Assembly: GCA_022361135.1 (NCBI GenBank)
Contig: JAKSBM010000217.1
Location: 1 to 8,406, forward strand
Source of the DNA: Desulfobacterales bacterium
GTDB lineage: Bacteria; Desulfobacterota; Desulfobacteria; Desulfobacterales; Desulfobacteraceae
Length of the DNA stretch: 8,406 nt
Reading direction: 5' to 3'
Below are positions 1 through 6,755 of the stretch, in pieces. The notes beneath the pieces are model-generated. The model saw only the letters and a program-made list of their open reading frames with translations, was not told the DNA's origin and searched no databases. Numbering within the stretch: position 1 is the first letter of the stretch; each line of letters starts with the position of its first letter. Made by a program: the position numbers and the translations under genes.

Positions 1-164
1 CCCAGACCCGCCACCTTCCCCCCACCCCCCGAACCCGGCTCAACTCCCGGTTCCTGGTGGCCCTGGTGGAGGGGTTCATCCTCCAGGGAGTCCTGGGGGT
101 GGAGGAAACCTCCATCCGGGAGATGGTGGATCTGGCCATGGCGGTCCTGGTTCCAAGGGCCTAA
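1..164 (+). CDS. C-terminal fragment, probable TetR-family transcriptional regulator
   Basis: The open frame runs in from the left edge (codons start at base 3) and ends at the TAA at 162-164, leaving 53 residues. The visible part is polar and Pro/Arg-rich at first, then has two amphipathic helices: one around FLVALVEGFILQGVLGVEE and one around IREMVDLAMAVLVPRA. This pattern (ALVEGF, then a short acidic turn, then a last helix ending in a short basic tail) is typical of the ligand-binding/dimerisation C-terminus of TetR-family repressors. The DNA-binding N-terminal domain lies outside the window, so the family call is inference from a short, weakly conserved region. It could be the regulator of a gene further left; nothing shows that it controls the helicase gene 133 bases downstream. 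Confidence 0.45.
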   Translation, partial: QTRHLPPTPRTRLNSRFLVALVEGFILQGVLGVEETSIREMVDLAMAVLVPRA

Positions 165-206
165 CCCAATGCCCCACAAGGGGCGGAGGCCCCCGTGGAA
201 AAAAGC

Positions 207-236
207 TTGATCACCGACTCCATTTCCGGTTATCTT
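207..236 (+). promoter_or_regulatory. weak candidate sigma-70-type promoter for the helicase gene
   Basis: TTGATC (207-212) and TATCTT (231-236) lie 18 bases apart, each matching four of six positions of the -35 and -10 consensus. They sit about 60 bases before the helicase start, in the only A/T-richer stretch of the gap between the upstream regulator and the helicase. The match is marginal and such pairs arise by chance; no other promoter was seen in this gap. Confidence 0.22.
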
Positions 237-297
237 TTCCAAACAAATTGGTCCGTAACCCGAAATCAAATGCCCATCGCCCAAGGTTTTCAATGCC

Positions 298-3200
298 ATG
301 ACCGCGTTCAAAAACATCCTCTGTCTGGACCTGGAATCCGTTCCCAACGGAAAGATCTTCCACCTGGGCGCCCTGCTCAACAATAAAAAATTTGAACGCA
401 GGGATATTTCCTCTGAAACCCAGGCCCTGAAGGCCTTGGCTGATTTTGGCCAAGACGCAGACTCCATCCTGGGCCACAATATCTGCAACCATGATATTCC
501 CCTCATCCGGGAACGACTTCCCCAGGCATCCTTCCTTGAACAACCGGTGATTGACACCCTATTCCTCTCCCCCCTGGCCTTTCCGGAAAACCCCTACCAC
601 AAATTGATCAAGGATTATAAACTGGTCAAATCCGGCAAAAACGATCCCGTGGCCGATGCCCGACTCACCATTGAAATCCTTCGGGACCAGGTGGATGCCT
701 TCCTGGCCTTAGAGGAAGGAACGCCCAATCTCCTGAAGTTTTATGCCTTTGCCCTGGGTCTGGAAAAAAAACGCCCCCAGGGAGCCCAGGGCAATGCCCT
801 TATCATAGAAGGCATGGCCGGTGGTGTTCCCAGCCATGGAGAAGCCCGGCAACTTTTCCAGAAACTGTGCAAGGGCAAGGCCTGTCCCAGGGCATTGAAA
901 ACCTGCTGGGATAGCTGCTGGAATCAACCCAGAAAACGGCCGCTCCTGGCCTACCTGGTCTCCTGGCTCCAGGTGGCCGGGGGCAACTCCATCCTCCCCC
1001 CCTGGGTCAAACACGAATTTCCCCGGCTGGATGAATTCATCCAGACCCTGCGCTACAGCTGCGGGGATTCCAACTGCGACCACTGCCGCAAACAAAACGA
1101 TGCCCCCTCCCTGCTGAAACGGTATTTTGGATTTGAGGCATACCGCCCCATGGCCGACGGTACCCCCTTGCAACAGGACATCGTTGAGGCCGGGCTCGGC
1201 GGGAAATCCCTCCTGGCCATCCTGCCCACGGGTGGGGGGAAATCCATTTGCTACCAGATCCCGGCCCTCCACCGCTTCCACCGCACCGGTGCGCTGAGCA
1301 TTGTCATCACCCCCCTCAAGGCATTGATGAAGGACCAGGTGGACAACCTAAACCGGACCACGGGTACGGAGGTGGCCGCCACCATCAACGGCGGCCTCAC
1401 CCTTCCCGAACGGGGGGCCACCATGGAACGGGTGCGGCTGGGGGATGTGGGTATCCTCTACATTTCACCGGAACAATTGCGAAATCAAAGCATTGCCCAG
1501 CTCATCCAGGGGCGGGACATTGGCTATTGGATTTTTGACGAAGCCCATTGCCTGTCCAAATGGGGCCACGATTTCAGGCCGGACTACATCCACGTCACGG
1601 AATTCATTTTAAAATTAAGCCAACGCCATGGACATATTCCCCGGGTGGGGGCCTTCACGGCCACGGCCAAAAAGGATGTGACCGAAGAAATCCTGGATCA
1701 TTTCCAATCCGTGCTGGATCTGAAACCGACCCACTTCCAAGGCGGGGTCCACCGGGACAATTTGGAACTCTGGGTCCAGGCCGTCACCCCCAGTGAAAAA
1801 AATGACCAGATCGTCCGCCAGATCAAAGAAAGCCTGGAAAAGCGGGGCGGGGCCGCCATTGTCTATTGCAATAGTAAAAGGGGAACCGAAAAAATGGCCC
1901 GGTTCCTCCAGGAAAAACAAATCCAGGCCCGGGCCTTCCATTCACAAATCAAAGAAACGGATAAACAGGAAATCCAGGATGAATTTTCCGCCGGAAATAT
2001 CCCCGTCATCTGTGCCACCAATGCGTTCGGCATGGGCATCGACAAACAGGATATCCGTTTGGTCATCCATGCAGACATCCCCGGTTCCCTGGAAAACTAC
2101 CTCCAGGAGGCAGGACGTGCCGGGCGGGACCAGCAGGACTCCGATTGCATCCTCTGCTACGAACCCGATGACATCGACCTTCAATTCGCCCTGGCCGGCC
2201 GCTCCAAGGTCAGCCAAAAGGAAATCCAAAAAATCCTGAGATTCCTTCGCAAACGGGGACAGAAAACGGAAAAAATCATCATCACCCCCGGTGAAATCAT
2301 GGCCAGCATCGGCCACCCCCTGGACGACGAAACCACCAAGGCCCACACCGCGGTCAGCTGGCTGGAGCGAAAGGGATTCATCCACCGGGATTTCAATCAA
2401 ACCCTGTTTTTCCAAGGCCGCCCCCGGGTTAAAAACCTGGAAGCGGCCCAGGCCCTCATGGACAACCTGGATATCTCCCAGCGCACCCGGCAATTCTACA
2501 CCCGGATCCTCAGCCTCCTGTTCAACATCCAGGCCAACGAAGCCATCTCCGCCGACCACATCTGCACGGCCCTGGGCCAAACCAAGAATCCATCCAATAC
2601 CCATGTGGATTCCCGCCAGGTCATGATCCTGCTCTCGGACATGGCCCGCATCGGCCTCATCCGGGAAGGCACCCTCCTATCGGCCTTTATCCGCCCCAAG
2701 GGGAAGAACAATGCCCCGGCTCAATTGGAAACCTTCATTGAAATTGAAACGGCCATGGTCCAGGCCATGGAAGAGCTTTCACCGGAGGCCGGAACAACAG
2801 AAGAGCGGCTGGAAACCTTTAACCTGAGGCGCATGGCCCAGCGGCTCAAGGACCAGGGCCTGGAACAGGTGACCCCCAACACCGTGGATGCCGTCCTGAG
2901 AAGCCTGGCACAGGACCGGGGAAAATCCAAAGGGAAAAGCATGAAAATCATGGGACGGCGGGGCATGGACCGATTGGGGATCCATGTCAAATTCCCCTGG
3001 GAGACCCTGAAACAGCGCATGGCACTCCGCCACCTGGCCGCCCGCATCGCCATCCGGGCCCTCATTGACAAATTGCCCAAGGGGCAGCAGGCCAGTCGAG
3101 CTGAACTCTTGGTGGATTTCTTCCTCACCGACCTGACCCGAAAACTGGCCGCCCCCCATACCAGCCTCTTTGACGACGCAATTACCACCGCCCTGACCCG

Positions 3201-5475
3201 GGCCGATCATGTCCAAGTGGCCGAAGCGGTTCTACTCTACCTCCATGACCTGAACATCATCCGCCTCCAGAACGGCTTGGGCGTCTTCCGCCAGGCCTTT
3301 ACCCTGGGGCTGAACCCCCATGCCAAGGGGCGGGGGTACCTCAAGGGCGATTACCAGGCATTATCCCACCATTACGACCAAAAAAACGCCCAGATCCACG
3401 TCATGGAAAAATTCGCCCGCCTGGGCCTGGAAAAGCCCAAACACATTTACACCTACATCCGGGACTATTTTTCATTTTCCTTTGACCAGTTCACGGACCG
3501 TTACTTCCCGGGCGAAGAAAAAATCATAAAAACCGCCATGACCGGAGAAGCCTATCGAAATATCATCCAAAGCCTGAACAACCCGGTCCAGGAATCCATC
3601 GTGGCGGCGGCCATGGACAAAAACATCCTGGTTCTGGCCGGCCCCGGATCGGGAAAGACCCGGACCATCGTCCATCGATGTGCCTGGCTCATAAAGGCCC
3701 AATCGGTGATGCCCGAGGCCATCCTGGTCCTATGTTTCAACCACCGGGCCATGCTGGAACTCCGGCGTCGGATCCAAAATCTCACCGGCCCGGCCGGGCG
3801 GGGGATCACCGTGATGACCTACCACGGTTTTGCCATGCGCCTTACCGGCCGTTCCTTTCTGGAGTCCGGGGAAATGGATTTTTCCACATTAATCCAGGAC
3901 GCCACCGCCCTGCTCAACGGAGAGCAAGAAGTGGCGGGCATGGCACCGGACGACGCCCGGGAACACTTCCTGGCCGGCTTCCGTTACATCCTGGTGGACG
4001 AATACCAGGACATCGACCAGGAACAATACCGATTCATCTCCGCCCTCACCGGTCGATTAACCGAGGACAAGGAAACCAAAATTTCCATCATGGCCGTGGG
4101 GGACGACGACCAGAGTATCTATAAATTCCGCCAAGCCAACTTGAAATTCATCCACCAATTCCGGGAAGATTACCATGCCGAGCCCGTCTATCTCCTGGAA
4201 AACTACAGATCGGCCTACCCCATTGTGGAAACGGCCAACGCCTTTATCTCCCAAAACCGGGACCGAATGAAAAAGGAGCATCCCTGTCGGATCAACGGAG
4301 GGCGAAGCAGGGAGATTCTGCCCCCGGACCAGATTCCCCCCGCCCAACGGGTCCAGATTGTCCATGCCCCGGATCCGGCCTCCCAGGCCTGTTTTGTGGC
4401 CGAAACCATCCAGGCGTTAATGGAAGACAACCCCGATCTCACCCACGGGGACGTGGCCGTGGTCTCCCGCACCGGTCTGGGGTATCCGGCCCTGGTGGCC
4501 CTGCGCATGGCCCTGGCCCGCCTTGAAATTCCCTTTTCACGAACCTTGAAAAAGGACCAGGGATTCCCCCTTTTCCGGGCCCGGGAAATCCAAAACCTGT
4601 TGGACTACCTGGAGCTGCACAGCAACGACACCCTGGAACCGAAGGCATTGAAAACTCGCTACCTTGAAACCCTTGCTCCGGAAAATCCATGGACACCCCA
4701 GCTCGCGTCGCTATTGGAGGCCTGGTGCCAGGCTAACACCCAGGTTCCCATCACCCTCTCCCTGGCCCGGGAATTCATCCTTGAACTCCTCCTGGAGGAA
4801 CGCCGGGACCACCGCATGGGCAAGGGGGTTTCCCTGGGCACGGTCCACAGCGTCAAAGGCATGGAATTTCCCGTGGTATTTATCCTGGACGGGGGATGGC
4901 AAAACCGGGACATGGAAGAGGAACGCCGCCTCTTTTACGTGGGCATGACCCGGGCCGAACAAAGGCTTTACCTCATCAGAACCCAGGACGACACCCCCCA
5001 CATTCCCTTTCTGGAAAATTCACCCTTCTGCCGGGTATCCCAGGCCCCTCCCCGATCCCTGAGGGGATTTTCTCCCACCATGACCATCTCCATCCTGGGC
5101 ATGGGAGACCTTTACCTGGGGTATCCGGCCCGTTACCCGGAAAACAGCCCCATCCATACCCATCTATCAACCCTCATCCCCGGAGACCGGGTAAAACTCA
5201 TCCAGGAGAAGGAACGAATTTTCATGGTGGATAATTCCGATTTCAAGATAGCTGCTCTGTCCAAAAAAGCCGCACGGGTATGGCGCCCCCTGCTGGGAAG
5301 TATCATCAACGCCCGAATCCTTGCCATGGTCCGTCGCACCCGGGAGGACGGCAAAGAAAACCAGCCAACGGACATATCCTATCCCGACCCCAAATTGGAT
5401 TCCTGGGAAATCCCCATTGTGGAAATCCTCCACCAGGCCCCATTTGCCTCCTGGGATGAGTCCCCTCCCAAATGA
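298..5475 (+). CDS. DEDD exonuclease-RecQ helicase-UvrD helicase fusion protein
   Basis: A cytoplasmic DNA-processing enzyme of 1725 residues, almost three times the size of E. coli RecQ. Residues 1-130 form a DEDD exonuclease fold: DLE (D11, E13), GHNICNHD (D66) and NDPVAD (D120). Residues 190-263 hold seven cysteines (191, 196, 203, 207, 255, 260, 263). The RecQ core spans about 275-625: FGF at 277-279, Walker A TGGGKS 311-316, DEAH 414-417 followed by the RecQ aromatic-rich loop (SKWGHDFRPDY), TAT in motif III, motif V near 572-583 and QEAGRAGRD 603-611. No RecQ zinc domain follows. Residues about 625-1080 are a linker with winged-helix-like sequence. The UvrD/Rep core spans about 1090-1570: GPGSGKT 1115-1121, DEYQD 1234-1238, GDDDQSIYKFRQ near 1268-1278, ENYRS 1301-1305, VHSVKGMEF 1516-1524 and FYVGMTRAE 1546-1554. 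Residues 1585-1725 are an unassigned domain. ATG 298 is the only start after the in-frame stop at 256-258; AAGG at 283-286 is a weak ribosome site. All motor motifs are intact. Repair or recombination is the likely role, by inference. Confidence 0.93.
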   Translation: MTAFKNILCLDLESVPNGKIFHLGALLNNKKFERRDISSETQALKALADFGQDADSILGHNICNHDIPLIRERLPQASFLEQPVIDTLFLSPLAFPENPYHKLIKDYKLVKSGKNDPVADARLTIEILRDQVDAFLALEEGTPNLLKFYAFALGLEKKRPQGAQGNALIIEGMAGGVPSHGEARQLFQKLCKGKACPRALKTCWDSCWNQPRKRPLLAYLVSWLQVAGGNSILPPWVKHEFPRLDEFIQTLRYSCGDSNCDHCRKQNDAPSLLKRYFGFEAYRPMADGTPLQQDIVEAGLGGKSLLAILPTGGGKSICYQIPALHRFHRTGALSIVITPLKALMKDQVDNLNRTTGTEVAATINGGLTLPERGATMERVRLGDVGILYISPEQLRNQSIAQLIQGRDIGYWIFDEAHCLSKWGHDFRPDYIHVTEFILKLSQRHGHIPRVGAFTATAKKDVTEEILDHFQSVLDLKPTHFQGGVHRDNLELWVQAVTPSEKNDQIVRQIKESLEKRGGAAIVYCNSKRGTEKMARFLQEKQIQARAFHSQIKETDKQEIQDEFSAGNIPVICATNAFGMGIDKQDIRLVIHADIPGSLENYLQEAGRAGRDQQDSDCILCYEPDDIDLQFALAGRSKVSQKEIQKILRFLRKRGQKTEKIIITPGEIMASIGHPLDDETTKAHTAVSWLERKGFIHRDFNQTLFFQGRPRVKNLEAAQALMDNLDISQRTRQFYTRILSLLFNIQANEAISADHICTALGQTKNPSNTHVDSRQVMILLSDMARIGLIREGTLLSAFIRPKGKNNAPAQLETFIEIETAMVQAMEELSPEAGTTEERLETFNLRRMAQRLKDQGLEQVTPNTVDAVLRSLAQDRGKSKGKSMKIMGRRGMDRLGIHVKFPWETLKQRMALRHLAARIAIRALIDKLPKGQQASRAELLVDFFLTDLTRKLAAPHTSLFDDAITTALTRADHVQVAEAVLLYLHDLNIIRLQNGLGVFRQAFTLGLNPHAKGRGYLKGDYQALSHHYDQKNAQIHVMEKFARLGLEKPKHIYTYIRDYFSFSFDQFTDRYFPGEEKIIKTAMTGEAYRNIIQSLNNPVQESIVAAAMDKNILVLAGPGSGKTRTIVHRCAWLIKAQSVMPEAILVLCFNHRAMLELRRRIQNLTGPAGRGITVMTYHGFAMRLTGRSFLESGEMDFSTLIQDATALLNGEQEVAGMAPDDAREHFLAGFRYILVDEYQDIDQEQYRFISALTGRLTEDKETKISIMAVGDDDQSIYKFRQANLKFIHQFREDYHAEPVYLLENYRSAYPIVETANAFISQNRDRMKKEHPCRINGGRSREILPPDQIPPAQRVQIVHAPDPASQACFVAETIQALMEDNPDLTHGDVAVVSRTGLGYPALVALRMALARLEIPFSRTLKKDQGFPLFRAREIQNLLDYLELHSNDTLEPKALKTRYLETLAPENPWTPQLASLLEAWCQANTQVPITLSLAREFILELLLEERRDHRMGKGVSLGTVHSVKGMEFPVVFILDGGWQNRDMEEERRLFYVGMTRAEQRLYLIRTQDDTPHIPFLENSPFCRVSQAPPRSLRGFSPTMTISILGMGDLYLGYPARYPENSPIHTHLSTLIPGDRVKLIQEKERIFMVDNSDFKIAALSKKAARVWRPLLGSIINARILAMVRRTREDGKENQPTDISYPDPKLDSWEIPIVEILHQAPFASWDESPPK

Positions 5476-5513
5476 CTGAATGCACCATAGTTCCCGTTGA
5501 CCCCATAGACCGA

Positions 5514-5520
5514 AAGGAAG
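5514..5520 (+). promoter_or_regulatory. ribosome binding site of the DUF1989 gene
   Basis: AAGGAAG lies nine bases before ATG 5530 and fixes that start. It sits in the 54-base gap after the helicase stop codon. No promoter is evident in the gap, so co-transcription with the helicase gene is possible. Confidence 0.6.
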
Positions 5521-5529
5521 TTCGACGCC

Positions 5530-6384
5530 ATGAAACCCATGCCCCAATGCCCGGCCCCGGTTGATGCCCAAGCCCGGAAGGATGTGAAACCGGTGATCTG
5601 CTACCCCGTGGACAGCCTGCCCCAGCCCGATATGCACGGCCTTGAACAGGCCCGTGAACACCTGGAAAAAATAGACCAGATCATCATTCCCCCCAGGGAT
5701 GCCCGGGTATTTTCCGTTCCCCGGGGTCATTTTTTCAGGATTGTCTCCGTGGAAGGCCCCCAGGTGGGGGACCTCAACCTCTGGGCCGCGGACAACCTTA
5801 ATGAAAAATTCTACAGCGGCAAAACCCGGGCCCTCCACGGCACCCACCTGGGCTGGGGGGACCGCATGTGGTCCTCCTTCCCCCAGCTTCGTCCCATGGC
5901 CACCATCACCCACGACACCCTGGACTGGTATGGATTTGATGAATTCGGCGGATCGGTCCACGATGTCATCGGCACCCGGTGCGATCCGTACACCGGTCGC
6001 CTCCTCAGCGGAAACGACTACAACCATTGCTGCCATTCCAACCTCATCCGGGCCCTGGCCGCCCACACCGGCCTTGCCCCGGACCGGGCCGAGCCCCTGG
6101 TCCATGATGTCCTCAATGTCTTCATGTGTACCGGATTCACCCGGGATACGGGCCAATATTTCATGAAGGCCAGCCCAGTGCGACCGGGTGATTTCCTGGA
6201 ATTCTTTGCCGAGATTGATCTTTTGGGCGGCCTTTCCGCTTGCCCAGGGGGGGATTGCGGATCCGAACATTCCAGCGACACCGCCCCCTGCTTTCCATTG
6301 AAGGTGGAAATTTTCAAACCCCGTGCCCTGGCCGGCTGGACAACTCCGGCCCCCTCCCCCTACGCCGGTGGGCACGGCCTGTAA
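5530..6384 (+). CDS. DUF1989 (urea carboxylase-associated family) protein
   Basis: A 284-residue soluble protein with no signal peptide or membrane segment. After a variable N-terminal stretch (1-47) the DUF1989 domain runs from about residue 50 to 265. Landmarks are IPPRDAR 53-59, EGPQVGDLNLW 75-85, WSSFPQLRPMATITHDTLDW 114-133, GGSVHD 140-145, C151, NHCCHSNLIRAL 165-176, DVLNVFM 193-199 and SPVRPGDFLEFFAEIDLLGG 215-234, followed by a Cys-rich segment, SACPGGDC (236-243). The conserved Cys and His residues suggest a metal centre. Family knowledge: DUF1989 proteins are encoded beside urea/guanidine carboxylases, and one paired type (CgdA/CgdB) is a carboxyguanidine deiminase. This one is a single, longer protein with no carboxylase gene nearby, so its substrate is not known. 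The transporter genes downstream suggest an imported nitrogen compound. The family call is firm, the reaction is not. Confidence 0.88.
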   Translation: MKPMPQCPAPVDAQARKDVKPVICYPVDSLPQPDMHGLEQAREHLEKIDQIIIPPRDARVFSVPRGHFFRIVSVEGPQVGDLNLWAADNLNEKFYSGKTRALHGTHLGWGDRMWSSFPQLRPMATITHDTLDWYGFDEFGGSVHDVIGTRCDPYTGRLLSGNDYNHCCHSNLIRALAAHTGLAPDRAEPLVHDVLNVFMCTGFTRDTGQYFMKASPVRPGDFLEFFAEIDLLGGLSACPGGDCGSEHSSDTAPCFPLKVEIFKPRALAGWTTPAPSPYAGGHGL

Positions 6385-6392
6385 ATGTTCCC

Positions 6393-6414
6393 GCCCGCCT
6401 GTTTCCAGGCGGGC
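6393..6414 (+). terminator. strong hairpin after the DUF1989 gene
   Basis: GCCCGCCTG (6393-6401) and CAGGCGGGC (6406-6414) form a perfect nine-base-pair stem with a TTTC loop, starting nine bases after the stop codon. No T-tract follows, so it is not a textbook intrinsic terminator. It may protect the mRNA 3' end or cause pausing with factor-dependent termination. The structure is certain on paper; its function is inferred. Confidence 0.5.
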
Positions 6415-6459
6415 CATCCCGGCCCAACAGGCAGATGAACTCCAGACAGGGGGATGATC

Positions 6460-6495
6460 CATGCCACTTGTGACATTCCCATGCCATTGCTGGCA
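6460..6495. promoter_or_regulatory. candidate upstream activator site for the sigma-54 promoter
   Basis: CATGCCA occurs at 6460-6466 and 6480-6486, with starts 20 bases apart (about two helical turns). The second copy is half of the palindrome TGCCA-TTGC-TGGCA at 6482-6495. The palindrome centre lies about 170 bases before the predicted transcription start, a usual distance for an enhancer-binding protein. It does not match the NtrC consensus well, and the arms are short enough to arise by chance. Confidence 0.25.
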
Positions 6496-6526
6496 AAATC
6501 CACATCCCTTCCCCCCGGCCAAAAAC

Positions 6527-6560
6527 CAGCCCCGCCCCCATTTCAAGGCTGACTTTTTTT
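6527..6560 (+). terminator. weak candidate intrinsic terminator
   Basis: CAGCC (6527-6531) and GGCTG (6547-6551) can pair around a 15-base loop; two bases later come seven consecutive T (6554-6560). The T-tract is good but the stem is short and the loop large. It may end read-through from the DUF1989 unit before the sigma-54 promoter. Confidence 0.3.
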
Positions 6561-6630
6561 ACCTATCCCCTGGAATTCAAACCATTTCCCCGGGTGGATC
6601 CGCCCCACACAAAAACAAAGTTCATCCACC

Positions 6631-6646
6631 TGGCACACCCATTGCT
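6631..6646 (+). promoter_or_regulatory. sigma-54 (RpoN) -24/-12 promoter of the transporter genes
   Basis: TGGCAC (6631-6636), five bases, then TTGCT (6642-6646) matches the sigma-54 consensus TGGCAC-N5-TTGCW at every defined position, with the favoured C before TGG. The GG (6632-6633) and GC (6644-6645) elements have the strict spacing the family requires. Transcription should begin near 6657, giving a leader of about 100 bases before the ATPase ATG at 6756. Sigma-54 promoters need an ATP-driven enhancer-binding protein; none is encoded in the window. Its intergenic place directly upstream of an amino-acid transport gene makes chance unlikely. Confidence 0.8.
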
Positions 6647-6671
6647 ATTTGAGCATCCCAGTTTGACCGGC

Positions 6672-6702
6672 ATTCCATGACATTCTGCGCCAATCGTGGA
6701 AT
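6672..6702 (+). other. leader hairpin 1 of the transporter mRNA
   Basis: ATTCCATGA (6672-6680) can pair with TCGTGGAAT (6694-6702), nine base pairs including one G-U, around a 13-base loop. In DNA terms it is an inverted repeat and could instead bind a protein just downstream of the sigma-54 start site. Confidence 0.35.
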
Positions 6703-6707
6703 ATCCG

Positions 6708-6726
6708 GGCTGGGGGCGACCCAGCC
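6708..6726 (+). other. leader hairpin 2 of the transporter mRNA
   Basis: GGCTGGG (6708-6714) and CCCAGCC (6720-6726) form a perfect seven-base-pair GC-rich stem with a GGCGA loop, 29 bases before the ATPase start. The ribosome site is left free. ACAATTTT follows, too poor a T-tract for a clear terminator; it could stabilise the 5' end or act in attenuation. Confidence 0.4.
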
Positions 6727-6755
6727 ATTGACAATTTTCAGAAGAAAGGGCGGAT

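Larger units (their letters stand above)
6385..6755. other. 371-base regulatory intergenic region, no gene
   Basis: No convincing coding frame, RNA gene or mobile element is seen here. From left to right it holds a perfect GC-rich hairpin just after the DUF1989 stop, CATGCCA repeats with a small palindrome, a weak stem followed by seven T, a sigma-54 promoter and two hairpins in the predicted leader of the ATPase gene. It separates two likely transcription units in the same orientation. Confidence 0.75.

Noticed and set aside
171..184. GCCCC-ACAA-GGGGC hairpin just after the upstream regulator gene
   Set aside because: The stem is only five base pairs and no T-tract follows, so it is not convincing as a terminator.
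195..386. Short GTG-started frame with a GGAGG sequence upstream, overlapping the helicase start by 89 bases
   Set aside because: The product resembles nothing known and its second half is an out-of-frame reading of the exonuclease domain. A coupled leader peptide cannot be excluded but has no support.
298..5475. Anti-phage defence system centred on the giant helicase
   Set aside because: No second defence component, integrase, repeat or island boundary is seen, and the neighbours are metabolic. The possibility stays open but is unsupported.
5530..6384. Naming the DUF1989 gene as a carboxyguanidine deiminase subunit (cgdA/cgdB)
   Set aside because: Those are paired shorter proteins next to a guanidine carboxylase gene; neither a partner nor a carboxylase is present here.
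5167..6546. 459-codon open frame on the - strand across the end of the helicase gene and the DUF1989 gene
   Set aside because: The + strand frames here carry clear conserved motifs. The antisense product is Gly-rich, matches no family I know and is a usual by-product of GC-rich coding DNA.
6728..6733. TTGACA, identical to a sigma-70 -35 box
   Set aside because: A matching -10 box would overlap the ATPase start codon, and transcription would begin inside the gene.
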